Origin: Flavobacteriaceae bacterium TMED48
Lineage (GTDB): Bacteria; Bacteroidota; Bacteroidia; Flavobacteriales; Flavobacteriaceae
Direction: 5' to 3'
NCBI GenBank assembly: GCA_002167945.1
Contig: NHDB01000022.1
Span: 8,868-30,367, forward strand
DNA: 21,500 nt
A program made the translations under genes and the position numbers. The notes beneath the pieces are model-generated. The model had not been told where the DNA came from. It worked only from the letters and a program-made list of their open reading frames with translations, and made no database searches. Shown here piece by piece: positions 1 through 7,226 of the stretch; positions within the stretch are counted from its first letter, which is position 1; every line of letters begins with the position of its first letter.

Positions 1-131
1 AGACTCACAAGAATCCCAGAACATTCGTTTTTAGCTTCTCCAATCAAAAGCCCTACATTATCAAAATCTTCTGCATAGGCTGGTGGTGCCCACTGGTCAA
101 GTATATCGATGATGTTTTTAATCGTTGCCAT
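1..131 (-). CDS. Nif3-like (DUF34) dinuclear metal-centre protein, N-terminal fragment
   Basis: Reading the minus strand from the ATG at 131 gives an open frame to the window edge, about 43 residues. It begins MATIKNIIDILDQWAPP and continues with AEDFDNVGLLIG. The WAPP block followed by DNVGLLIG is the recognisable N-terminus of the Nif3/YbgI family, which binds a pair of metal ions in a toroidal hexamer. The cellular role is unsettled; some members are named GTP cyclohydrolase 1 type 2, on thin evidence. Only the start is visible, so the metal-binding histidines cannot be checked. The gene is divergent from lpxK, with about 40 bases between the starts if lpxK begins at 173. A -7 box lies just upstream at 147-154. 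Confidence 0.8.
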   Translation of the reverse strand, partial: MATIKNIIDILDQWAPPAYAEDFDNVGLLIGEAKNECSGILVS

Positions 132-146
132 AGAATGGATTGATGA

Positions 147-154
147 CAAATATA
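147..154 (-). promoter_or_regulatory. -7 promoter box for the Nif3-like gene
   Basis: On the minus strand the bases read TATATTTG, an exact match to the Bacteroidota housekeeping -7 consensus TAnnTTTG. The box is 15 bases upstream of the Nif3-like ATG. No TTG element is visible at the usual -33 distance. Its position between the two possible lpxK starts favours the downstream lpxK start. Confidence 0.4.
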
Positions 155-172
155 ATATTTATCTTCATGGGC

Positions 173-1195
173 ATGAATAAGCGGCGTGTTTTACTCTATC
201 CTTTTGCTTTAATTTATTGGGGAATTACTTCAATTCGGAATAAATTTTTTGACTGGGGAGTATTACCTACGTATAAAATTCAATTCCCCAGCGTAGGGGT
301 TGGAAATTTAACTACCGGAGGGACGGGGAAATCAGTTGTTGTAGACTATTTGATTTCCAACTTTAAAAAAGATTTCCGTATTGCAGTATTGAGTAGGGGG
401 TACGGTAGAATGCTGAAAGGAGTACAAATTGCAGATGAGAAAAGTACTGCGACTACTATTGGAGATGAACCGGTTCAATTTTATTCTAAACATCAAGATA
501 TTGAAGTTGTAGTTGCCGAGAAACGCATTTTAGGCTTAAAGAAAATTGAAAAATTACCCTCTAAAGTTAACTTACTCATTTTGGATGATATTTTACAACA
601 TCGCTATGTAAAACCAACTACACTTGTGCTGACCACTACCTATGATACACCTTACGTCTCAGATGCATTATTGCCAAGCGGTAATTTAAGAGAATCAAAA
701 TCTGGCGCGCAACGAGCAGATATAGTACTGGTTACGAAATGTCCCGAAAAGCTAACAGTACAGCAATTAAAATTTTTTGAAGAACGCTTGAATTTACTCC
801 CCCAGCAGAAAATATTTTTTACTAGGATAAAATACAGTTCAACTGTACAGAATGCGTTGACCAAAAAAAGTTTAACCAAACTTAAATCCCCTTTTTTACT
901 GGTCACTGGGATTGCAGATCCGACCCCATTGGAAGCCTATCTCAAATCTTTAGGGCTAGACTTCATTCATTTTTCTTTTCCTGATCATCACACATTTACT
1001 TTTCAGGATATAACAAAGTTGAAAAAAGCACAACGGGAAGGAGATATCTTAACTACTGAAAAAGATTATATGCGTTTGTATCCAGCTCTTCAATACGATA
1101 ATCTTTTTTACATTCCCATTGAAATGGCATTTTTAGACGCAGCTATGGAGCTAGAATTTAAAGATTTTATAAAGGGAAAAATTATTTCAAATTAA
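173..1195 (+). CDS. lpxK: Tetraacyldisaccharide 4'-kinase (LpxK)
   Basis: LpxK phosphorylates the 4' position of the tetraacyl-disaccharide precursor of lipid A at the inner membrane, using ATP. The N-terminus [18 protein letters not shown] is a hydrophobic anchor typical of the family. The P-loop follows as [14 protein letters not shown], and the conserved block appears as DDILQHR (family form usually DDAFQHR). The LLPSGNLRE block and the late FPDHHTF motif are also present, and 340 residues is a normal length. I chose the ATG at 173 because family members start close to the hydrophobic anchor; a TTG at 140 and an ATG at 143 are in-frame alternatives. It converges on lipA, and the two stop codons overlap by four bases with no terminator between them. 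Confidence 0.95.
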   Translation: MNKRRVLLYPFALIYWGITSIRNKFFDWGVLPTYKIQFPSVGVGNLTTGGTGKSVVVDYLISNFKKDFRIAVLSRGYGRMLKGVQIADEKSTATTIGDEPVQFYSKHQDIEVVVAEKRILGLKKIEKLPSKVNLLILDDILQHRYVKPTTLVLTTTYDTPYVSDALLPSGNLRESKSGAQRADIVLVTKCPEKLTVQQLKFFEERLNLLPQQKIFFTRIKYSSTVQNALTKKSLTKLKSPFLLVTGIADPTPLEAYLKSLGLDFIHFSFPDHHTFTFQDITKLKKAQREGDILTTEKDYMRLYPALQYDNLFYIPIEMAFLDAAMELEFKDFIKGKIISN

Positions 1196-2064
1196 GCGAT
1201 ATGCTTGTGTGCTTTATAGGAAGAGCGAACAAGAGGACCACTTTCCACATGTCTAAAACCTAGATCAAGAGCAAAAACTTCCAGTTTTTTAAAAACATCG
1301 GGTGTAATAAACTGTTGAACAGGGAGATGCTTTTTACTGGGTTGTAAATACTGACCTAAAGTAACCACATCTACATTAACCTTTCTCAGGTCGTAGAGTG
1401 CTTCCATTACTTCTTCTTCTCGTTCTCCAAGGCCTAGCATGATTCCAGATTTTGTTCTTTGAATTCCTTCTTCTTTAAGATAGCGAAGTATTTCCAGACT
1501 AGTGTCGTATTTTGCTTGAACTCTAACTTTACGTGTCAAGCGTCTAACTGTTTCTATATTGTGGGAAACAACTTCTGGAGCAACTTGCACTATCCGATCA
1601 ATATTGCGTGTATTGCCTTGAAAATCAGGAATTAGTGTTTCCATAGTGGTTTGTGGGCTAATTCTTCTTACTGCATTTACGGTTTCAGCCCAGATGATGG
1701 AACCCATATCTTTAAGATCATCACGGTCCACAGAAGTAATTACTGCGTGTTTGATATTCATAATTTTAATAGAATTGGCAACCTTTTCAGGTTCGGCCCA
1801 ATCTACCGCACTAGGTCTTCCTGTCTGTACACCACAAAAACCGCAGGAGCGTGTGCAGATATTTCCTAAGATCATAAAAGTGGCTGTTCCTTCTGCCCAA
1901 CATTCTCCCATATTGGGACAACTTCCTGAGGTACAAATGGTATTGAGTTTGTATTTATCCACCAATCCTCTGAGCTCTGTGTATTTTTTCCCTGTAGGGA
2001 GTTTTACTCGAATCCAGTCTGGTTTTTTTTGGTGTTTGATTTCTTTTTCTTGTACCTCCATCAT
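1192..2064 (-). CDS. lipA: Lipoyl synthase (LipA)
   Basis: This radical-SAM enzyme inserts two sulfur atoms into octanoyl groups on the E2 and GcvH proteins to make lipoate. Both iron-sulfur cluster motifs are intact. The auxiliary cluster has C44, C49 and C55 in [12 protein letters not shown], and the SAM cluster has C70, C74 and C77 in CTRSCGFC. The C-terminal RSSY serine motif, which ligates the auxiliary cluster, is present in [11 protein letters not shown]. At 290 residues it is a usual length. It starts at the first of two adjacent ATG codons (2064 or 2061). It lies 31 bases downstream of the Nramp-type gene on the same strand and is probably the last gene of that unit. Its stop overlaps the convergent lpxK stop. 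Confidence 0.97.
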   Translation of the reverse strand: MMEVQEKEIKHQKKPDWIRVKLPTGKKYTELRGLVDKYKLNTICTSGSCPNMGECWAEGTATFMILGNICTRSCGFCGVQTGRPSAVDWAEPEKVANSIKIMNIKHAVITSVDRDDLKDMGSIIWAETVNAVRRISPQTTMETLIPDFQGNTRNIDRIVQVAPEVVSHNIETVRRLTRKVRVQAKYDTSLEILRYLKEEGIQRTKSGIMLGLGEREEEVMEALYDLRKVNVDVVTLGQYLQPSKKHLPVQQFITPDVFKKLEVFALDLGFRHVESGPLVRSSYKAHKHIA

Positions 2065-2095
2065 CCTGCTTTTGTGTAAAGATACAAACTCTTAT

Positions 2096-3307
2096 CTAGA
2101 GACTCAAAAGATAAAAGAGGGTAAAACCAGTTAAAAATAAAAGTCCGACTACACTTAAGATTCGTAAGCCTTGTTTTGGTTGGTATTTTTTTGGCATTGC
2201 TTTACTGATGACTAAGCGGTAGTTTAAAAAAGCGTATAAAGGAGCAGTAAGGAAGGAGAGTACAGTTGCGATTTGAACTAATTGTCCCATTTCAGAAAGA
2301 AGAAACACAAAAATACCTGCCGTACCTAGAGTTAGAATAAGCATCCATGGGAGGTAGTAATTTTTTTTCTTTTTAAACAGCAATTGAACAGTTTTTGACA
2401 TGGCTCTCGGTGAAGCATCTAAGGTGGTTAAAGTGGTGCTCAGCATGGTGGTAAAAGCTGCAATTCCAATGATTCCGTAGGCAGCCTGTCCAAGGTTAGT
2501 GGTGTAGAGTTTTATTAACTGTTGAGCAAAGGCGCCTCCCTGAGTTGAAAACTCAGCTCCTGATCCGAACATGACTAAGGCACCTAAGTCTAAAAAACAC
2601 AAAGCAAGAATAATAGTTGCGATATAGCCAACATTAAAATCAAACAGACTATCTTTTATGGAGCTGTTCTTTTGGGTTTTATTTTTTTCAATTGTCCAAA
2701 TGGAATGCCAAATTGAAATATCTAATGGAGCAGGCATCCAACCCAAGAATGCGATGAGGAATAACAGTCCTGACGACTCAGGGAATACCTGAGTAAATGT
2801 GAGAGGCGTTTGGTTTTTTACAAAAGCCACACTTACTGCCAATATACTACTGATTGCTAAAGTTATCATAATGACCTTGATTAATTTATCAAGCCATTGA
2901 TATTTACCTAGTACCAAAATAGTACTACAAGACAGCGTAATGACGATACCCCAAATTACTATATTTGATGTTAGACCAAACAAGGTAGAAGCAAGACCAG
3001 CGGTCACTATAGTTACAGCACTTTGAATGGTAAACATAGTTCCCATATTCAGTATAAAATAGGCCCATAAATACCCTTTTCCTAACTTGTGATACCCGTC
3101 TAAAAGGGTTTCTCCAGTGGCCTGAGCATAACGAGGACCATATTGAAAAAAAGGATATTTAAATAAGTTAATCAGCAAAAGAGCCCATACCAACCCCCAT
3201 CCGAAATCTGCACCAGCTCTAGTAGATTGGACGAGGTGAGAAACACCTATAGCTGCTCCGGCAAATAAAAGGCCAGGACCTAGTTTAGAAAGTTTAAACT
3301 TACTCAA
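2096..3307 (-). CDS. Nramp-family divalent metal transporter, divergent type
   Basis: This is a 403-residue polytopic membrane protein with about eleven hydrophobic segments. It opens with LGPGLLFAGAAIG, matching the start of Nramp (SLC11) helix 1. Canonical Nramp metal transporters carry DPGN there; by position this protein has GVSH (residues 21-24). In helix 6 the usual MPH is MPA (191-193), so the metal-binding methionine is kept but the histidine is not. It therefore belongs to an Nramp-like subgroup whose substrate I would not assume to be manganese or iron. The start is a TTG at 3307 inside the end of the sigma-factor gene, an eight-base overlap; no ATG lies early enough to include helix 1. 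The overlap implies translational coupling to the sigma factor. Confidence 0.85.
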   Translation of the reverse strand: MSKFKLSKLGPGLLFAGAAIGVSHLVQSTRAGADFGWGLVWALLLINLFKYPFFQYGPRYAQATGETLLDGYHKLGKGYLWAYFILNMGTMFTIQSAVTIVTAGLASTLFGLTSNIVIWGIVITLSCSTILVLGKYQWLDKLIKVIMITLAISSILAVSVAFVKNQTPLTFTQVFPESSGLLFLIAFLGWMPAPLDISIWHSIWTIEKNKTQKNSSIKDSLFDFNVGYIATIILALCFLDLGALVMFGSGAEFSTQGGAFAQQLIKLYTTNLGQAAYGIIGIAAFTTMLSTTLTTLDASPRAMSKTVQLLFKKKKNYYLPWMLILTLGTAGIFVFLLSEMGQLVQIATVLSFLTAPLYAFLNYRLVISKAMPKKYQPKQGLRILSVVGLLFLTGFTLFYLLSL

Positions 3308-3848
3308 GATCTAATTTATTTGCCAACATCTTTTTTGCTCTAAAAAGCTTTACCCTCACAGTTGAAGCAGGTTCGTTTAAGAATTCTTCAATTTGCTTTA
3401 AGGATAAATCGTCAAAGTAACGAAGTTTCAATATAGTGCGATAGTCTTCTTTCAATGACTTAATTTGTAACAACACAAAGTCAAGGTTTTGGTCAGAAAT
3501 CAAAAGTTCTTCAGGGGAAAGATCATGGCTTGAAAGTTCTTTTGACTCCAAGTCAAAAACTTGATCTGTATTTTCAGCTTGTTTTTTTGAGCTTCTAAAT
3601 TTATCGATATGATGATTTTTGGCAATAGTCATTATCCAAGAAACAAAGCTCAGTTTTTGATCGAAGCTGTCGATTCGATCAAAGGCTTTTGAAAAAGTTT
3701 CTAAAGCAAGCTCTTCTGCTTTTTTTGTATCGGCCGTTCTCGAAAGTAAGAAAGCGTATACAGAGTCCCAATATTTGTTAAATAGGGTATTAAAAGCAGG
3801 TTGGTCGTTTGCTTTTGCATTTTTAATTACTTCTTCTTCCCTATACAT
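3300..3848 (-). CDS. ECF-type RNA polymerase sigma-70 factor
   Basis: The 182-residue protein has the two-domain layout of an extracytoplasmic-function sigma factor. Region 2 spans about residues 20-85, with YWDSVYAFLLSR, the acidic AEELALETF helix and the WIMTIAKNHHIDKFR core/-10 recognition helix. A short acidic linker follows, then region 4 at about 128-180, with LKLRYFDDLSLKQIEEFL and the VRVKLFRAKK recognition helix. It should direct RNA polymerase to a small set of promoters. No anti-sigma factor (FecR, RskA or zinc type) lies beside it. Its neighbours are a four-cysteine membrane peptide upstream and the Nramp-like transporter downstream, so either could be involved in sensing; that is inference. 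Confidence 0.92.
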   Translation of the reverse strand: MYREEEVIKNAKANDQPAFNTLFNKYWDSVYAFLLSRTADTKKAEELALETFSKAFDRIDSFDQKLSFVSWIMTIAKNHHIDKFRSSKKQAENTDQVFDLESKELSSHDLSPEELLISDQNLDFVLLQIKSLKEDYRTILKLRYFDDLSLKQIEEFLNEPASTVRVKLFRAKKMLANKLDLE

Positions 3849-3864
3849 TCACTCGGCTAGGTTA

Positions 3865-4071
3865 TTAGTTGTTGAAAGAGGCGGTGCTCTTGCATTCAGT
3901 CTCTTCAGGCATTTTACCACAAAGCCCGCAAGGTTGGTTATCCTTATTCAAAAATGGGCTTTGACTTGCACAAGTACCTGCAAATTCACCTCCTTTTTTA
4001 CCCCATATTTTAATTGAAATTCCTGCAAAGGCTAAAAACAGCAGTCCGAATGTGATTAAAAATAATTCCAT
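3865..4071 (-). CDS. Small membrane-anchored four-cysteine protein
   Basis: A 68-residue protein with one N-terminal hydrophobic helix (about 2-20, LFLITFGLLFLAFAGISI), then a short basic stretch, then a hydrophilic tail with cysteines at 34, 48, 51 and 60. CGLC at 48-51 is a CxxC pair, so the tail could bind a metal ion or form disulfides. I recognise the FAGTCASQSPFLNK pattern from short flavobacterial proteins usually annotated only as membrane or secreted protein; no function is known to me. It is 16 bases upstream of the sigma-factor gene on the same strand and probably opens that unit. Co-transcription with an ECF sigma factor and a metal-transporter-type gene makes a redox- or metal-sensing role possible but unproven. 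Confidence 0.8.
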   Translation of the reverse strand: MELFLITFGLLFLAFAGISIKIWGKKGGEFAGTCASQSPFLNKDNQPCGLCGKMPEETECKSTASFNN

Positions 4072-4457
4072 AAACTTGATATCAACTGTAAAAATACTAA
4101 TCTTTATCCTATTTGTCTTCTAAATGTAAAACTTGTAAGAAATTACCTACAATCAAACACCTACCAAAAAATCCAGTAATTACAAGAATTGAACCGAAAA
4201 TATCATATTTCATACCCATGGTTAGCTGTGCTTAATTTTCAAAATAAATATTGACATATTTGACATCAGCAAATTGTTTTGCCCCAAAACTAAATTTCAG
4301 ATGACCATGCAAACAAGACCCCAAACCCGAGAATCGCCCTACAAAAAGTAGAAAAAGCATTAAATTATATGCTTATGGCATAACAACATTCATTATATAA
4401 ATATAGTGTTGTGGTTTGATTGAATTTTTGGTGAAAGGGGTTGCTTTGTGAGTATTA
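4072..4457. other. 386-base gene-free gap
   Basis: This AT-rich stretch separates two minus-strand genes, DUF456 above and the four-cysteine protein below. No open frame longer than about 16 codons with credible features is visible. It should hold the end of the DUF456 transcript and the promoter of the 4071-1192 unit. Two modest inverted repeats lie at 4355-4374 and 4383-4412. A one-mismatch -7 box (TACAGTTG on the minus strand, 4083-4090) sits just upstream of the four-cysteine gene. Confidence 0.5.
4355..4374 (-). terminator. Possible weak intrinsic terminator after the DUF456 gene
   Basis: On the minus strand AAGCAT and ATGCTT pair as a six-base stem with an eight-base loop, followed by a short run of T. 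A second imperfect inverted repeat (ACAACA with TGTTGT, 4383-4412) lies just before it in the transcript. The stems are short and AT-rich, so termination would be inefficient at best. Confidence 0.3.
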
Positions 4458-4955
4458 TTAAAATACTTCTCTAGCGTTCCAGATAAAACGGATAAAGTAA
4501 AATCCAAAGGCAAGGCTGACTATAAATTTTAGAAAAACACCTGAAAGAAAGCCGATAAGTGATCCAAAGGCAGCATTTAAAGCTCCTTTTTTATTGGTTT
4601 TGCTGACAACCAGTTCTCCGAAAAAAGCACCCAAGAAAGGCCCTATGAGTATGCCAAAAGGACCTAAAAATAGAATTCCGATTATAAGACCAATACTTGC
4701 TCCGTAAGTACTTCCTTTACCCCCACCAAATTTTTTAGCACCTACAATTGGTATGAAAATATCCAATAAAAAAATAAACAATGCTATAGAAAAACTGATG
4801 ATTAAAAAGTTAGTGGTGATAGCAACCGCTGAACTAAAGCTCAGTATTAACAATCCTATCCACGAGGTTAGTGGACCTGGAATTACAGGTAAAAAACTTC
4901 CCGCGATACCGAGTAAAATAAAGAAAGCCGCTGTACAAATTAAAAAAAGATCCAT
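4458..4955 (-). CDS. DUF456-family integral membrane protein
   Basis: This 165-residue protein is almost entirely hydrophobic, with about five membrane segments. The features of DUF456 are clear: an early GIAGSFLPVIPGPLTSW block, a central GAKKFGGGKGSTYGASIGL block, glycine-rich LGPFGILIGPFLGAFFGEL, and a final small-residue helix. The glycine repeats resemble the packing helices of other glycine-zipper membrane proteins. No biochemical function is established for the family. It stands alone on the minus strand, divergent from the lipoprotein-ruvC-hemW unit, with 82 bases between the starts. I see no catalytic or metal-binding residues. Confidence 0.85.
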   Translation of the reverse strand: MDLFLICTAAFFILLGIAGSFLPVIPGPLTSWIGLLILSFSSAVAITTNFLIISFSIALFIFLLDIFIPIVGAKKFGGGKGSTYGASIGLIIGILFLGPFGILIGPFLGAFFGELVVSKTNKKGALNAAFGSLIGFLSGVFLKFIVSLAFGFYFIRFIWNAREVF

Positions 4956-4988
4956 AAGTACCAGTATTGATTTGAATAAGGAGCATTG

Positions 4989-5021
4989 TTTGGTCCAAAA
5001 TAAATAAAAATTGTAACTTTA
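4989..5021 (+). promoter_or_regulatory. Candidate promoter for the lipoprotein-ruvC-hemW unit
   Basis: TTTG at 4989-4992 and TAACTTTA at 5014-5021 resemble the Bacteroidota -33 and -7 elements, separated by 21 bases. The -7 box differs from TAnnTTTG only at the last base. Transcription would start only about ten bases before the ATG at 5038. Confidence 0.35.
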
Positions 5022-5037
5022 TTTAATAATTTATCAC

Positions 5038-5535
5038 ATGATTCATTCTTCAAAATACCACCTGCGTTTTTTAATAGTTTTATTTTTATTCCAGTTGACA
5101 AGCTGCCATTTATTTGAATCAACAACTGTTACAACTAAAGAAATAAATGACGCATCCGCTTGGTCTTCTCAGGATATTGGTCCAAGTTTTGACTCTTGTG
5201 ACGAACTTGAGGCAGAGGAAATGATGAAATGCTTTCAGGCTGTGATCACTAATACTATAAGTGACTATCTTAATGAAAATCTACCGGAAGCTAACGAGCA
5301 AATTGATGAGGAATTTCTGGTATCCATCAAAGTAGATAAAGAAGGGTATATTTCCCTAGAGAATGCGGATTATTCAAATTTATTACGGAATGCCTTTCCT
5401 GAAATAGAAACGATTTTATTAGATGCTGTTTATCAACTCCCCCAAGGGAAGCCAGCTGTCAAGTCTAATGTTGGCACCTATGTAGCAACTGAATTTCAAT
5501 TGCCTATACGTATTTTAGCTCAGCAATCCAACTAA
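5038..5535 (+). CDS. Lipoprotein with a TonB C-terminal-like domain
   Basis: The 165-residue protein starts with a signal peptide ending in a lipobox, LTSC, so C23 should be lipidated. An acidic linker containing two further cysteines (in [16 protein letters not shown]) follows. The last 75 or so residues read like a TonB C-terminal domain: a strand with VDKEGYIS, a helix around [11 protein letters not shown], then [16 protein letters not shown] and a final strand ending FQLPIRI. That order (KEG, helix, PxGKPA, LPI) matches the domain of energy-transducer-like proteins in Bacteroidota. It lacks the transmembrane anchor and proline-rich linker of true TonB, so it is probably not an energy transducer. 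Its stop codon overlaps the ruvC start by one base (TAATG), so the two should be translationally coupled. Confidence 0.75.
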   Translation: MIHSSKYHLRFLIVLFLFQLTSCHLFESTTVTTKEINDASAWSSQDIGPSFDSCDELEAEEMMKCFQAVITNTISDYLNENLPEANEQIDEEFLVSIKVDKEGYISLENADYSNLLRNAFPEIETILLDAVYQLPQGKPAVKSNVGTYVATEFQLPIRILAQQSN

Positions 5536-6089
5536 TGCAGGAAGAGCACATCATTTTAGGGGTAGACCCAGGAACCACAATCATGGGGTTTGGATTGATC
5601 GCCATTACTCAAAAATCCATGCGGTTGATTCAAATGCATGAGCTCCATCTCAAGAAATACGATAATCACTTTTTAAAATTACACCACATTTTTAAACGCA
5701 CTATTGAACTGATAGATGAATATCATCCAGATGAAATGGCACTGGAAGCTCCATTTTTTGGGAAAAACGTTCAATCCATGCTAAAATTGGGAAGGGCTCA
5801 AGGAGTTGCGATGGCAGCTGGTTTGTCCAGAGAAATTTCCATTACAGAATATTCTCCTAAAAAAATTAAAATGGCTATTACAGGTAATGGAAACGCATCT
5901 AAAGAACAGGTAGCTAAAATGCTTCAGCAGCTTTTAAAAATCAAATCACTACCCAAAAATTTAGATGCTACTGACGGACTTGCTGCAGCAGTCTGTCATT
6001 ATTACAATATGGGCAAAAAAACTAACGAAAAAAATTATTCAGGTTGGGGGGCTTATGTAAATCAAAATCCCAAAAAAGTAAAACCCTAA
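5535..6089 (+). CDS. ruvC: Crossover junction endodeoxyribonuclease RuvC
   Basis: RuvC is the dimeric nuclease that resolves Holliday junctions with RuvAB during recombination and repair. The acidic catalytic set is present: D11 in GVDPGTT, E71 in [10 protein letters not shown], and D144 and D147 in [13 protein letters not shown]. The family motif GRAQGV follows the second acidic residue. Its length of 184 residues is usual, with a short lysine-rich tail. It begins at the ATG overlapping the lipoprotein stop and is followed by hemW after 12 bases. In many flavobacteria ruvC also sits beside hemW. I see nothing abnormal in it. Confidence 0.97.
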   Translation: MQEEHIILGVDPGTTIMGFGLIAITQKSMRLIQMHELHLKKYDNHFLKLHHIFKRTIELIDEYHPDEMALEAPFFGKNVQSMLKLGRAQGVAMAAGLSREISITEYSPKKIKMAITGNGNASKEQVAKMLQQLLKIKSLPKNLDATDGLAAAVCHYYNMGKKTNEKNYSGWGAYVNQNPKKVKP

Positions 6090-6101
6090 AGAGGTTATTC
6101 G

Positions 6102-7226
6102 ATGTCTAATCTCTATTTTCATTACCCTTTTTGCAAGCAGGCTTGTCACTATTGCAACTTTCATTTTTCCACCTCTTTAAAAAATAAAGACAGCTTATGG
6201 GAGACCATGAAAAAAGAGTTAAAACAGAGATCCGATGAGCTAAATTCCCCTATTGAAAGTATCTATTTTGGTGGTGGTTCGCCATCGTTATTAAATTCAG
6301 GAGCAATAGAAAATACGATTGGTCTGATACATTCACTAGTTGAGGTAACTTCAAACGTGGAAGTAACCTTAGAAGTCAATCCAGACGATGTGAGTTCTAA
6401 ATATTTAAAAGCTTTAAAAGCAGCTGGAGTCAACCGACTCAGTCTGGGAGTTCAATCATTTTTAGATCGTGATTTAGTGCTGATGAACAGGGTACACAAC
6501 AGCAAAGACGCGCTAGAAGCTTTGGAATCAGTGTCCACTCATTTTAACAATTACTCCTTGGACCTTATATATGGGATGCCCTATTCTACATTGACTGAAT
6601 GGGAGCAAAACCTCAATACAGCGATGGCGTTTGACCCTCCTCATTTATCCTCTTATGCCCTAACTGTAGAACCCAAAACAGCATTGTACCACCAAGTTCA
6701 AAAGGGAGAGATCCTTCTGATCCCAGAAGAAGCAGTACAAGAACAATACCAGGTAATGATCCAAAAATTGGAGGATTTGGGCTATGTCAATTACGAGTTT
6801 TCAAATTTTGGAAAACCTTCCTTTTTTTCGGTCAACAATCAAAATTACTGGAAAGGCAAGCCCTACCTCGGTATAGGCCCGGCTGCACACAGTTATGACG
6901 GCAAGAGCATTCGAAAGTGGAATGTATCCAATAATCAATTGTATCTCAAAGCTATAGAAGAGGGTAAGCTTGCTTTGGAGCAGGAAGAACTTACTGTAAA
7001 AGACCAGTACAATGAGTATTTGATGACTGGCTTGAGAACTATCGAAGGAATCTCTCTTGAATTTGTCAAATCAAGATTTGGTTTGCGTTATGCGATGTAT
7101 CTCGAAGAACAAGCCGAAAGACATTTAGAAGAACAACATTTTTATTGGGATGGTGACCACTTAAAAATAGCTAAAAGCGCCAAATTTTTGACTGATGGAT
7201 TGGCAGCTGATCTCTTTATGGTTTAG
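6102..7226 (+). CDS. hemW: HemW-type radical-SAM heme chaperone
   Basis: The 374-residue protein carries the radical-SAM cluster motif as C11, C15 and C18 (CKQACHYC), followed by NF, and the SAM-binding GGGSPS motif. The overall layout, with LGVQSFLD, DLIYGMP and the C-terminal HemN-type wing, matches HemW, long misannotated as oxygen-independent coproporphyrinogen oxidase. HemW binds heme and is thought to deliver it to hemoproteins. The HNxxYW motif that distinguishes HemW reads NNQNYW here (245-250), so its histidine is replaced by asparagine. Heme delivery would fit a genome that makes several c-type cytochromes. It is the last gene of the lipoprotein-ruvC unit, and its stop overlaps that of the convergent dipeptidase by four bases. 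Confidence 0.92.
   Translation: MSNLYFHYPFCKQACHYCNFHFSTSLKNKDSLWETMKKELKQRSDELNSPIESIYFGGGSPSLLNSGAIENTIGLIHSLVEVTSNVEVTLEVNPDDVSSKYLKALKAAGVNRLSLGVQSFLDRDLVLMNRVHNSKDALEALESVSTHFNNYSLDLIYGMPYSTLTEWEQNLNTAMAFDPPHLSSYALTVEPKTALYHQVQKGEILLIPEEAVQEQYQVMIQKLEDLGYVNYEFSNFGKPSFFSVNNQNYWKGKPYLGIGPAAHSYDGKSIRKWNVSNNQLYLKAIEEGKLALEQEELTVKDQYNEYLMTGLRTIEGISLEFVKSRFGLRYAMYLEEQAERHLEEQHFYWDGDHLKIAKSAKFLTDGLAADLFMV

Noticed and set aside
140..172. Upstream starts (TTG 140, ATG 143) for lpxK
   Set aside because: They add eleven or ten residues absent from typical LpxK and leave almost no spacing to the divergent Nif3-like gene; not fully excluded.
1646..2134. 162-codon plus-strand frame opposite lipA
   Set aside because: It is antisense to well-supported lipA and encodes no recognisable domain. 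The same applies to the other antisense or out-of-frame frames at 652-906, 8034-8363, 10426-10823 and 14248-14553.
4251..4266. Close TTGACAT-like direct repeats in the gap
   Set aside because: Two short copies in AT-rich sequence, with no third copy and no gene suitably placed; chance is the simplest reading.
4301..4351. 16-codon frame in the 4072-4457 gap
   Set aside because: Too short, with no promoter or conserved feature; only a locally higher GC content drew attention.
4753..5007. 84-codon plus-strand frame across the DUF456 start
   Set aside because: It runs antisense to a clear membrane protein and has a lysine-rich composition typical of complement reading of hydrophobic codons.
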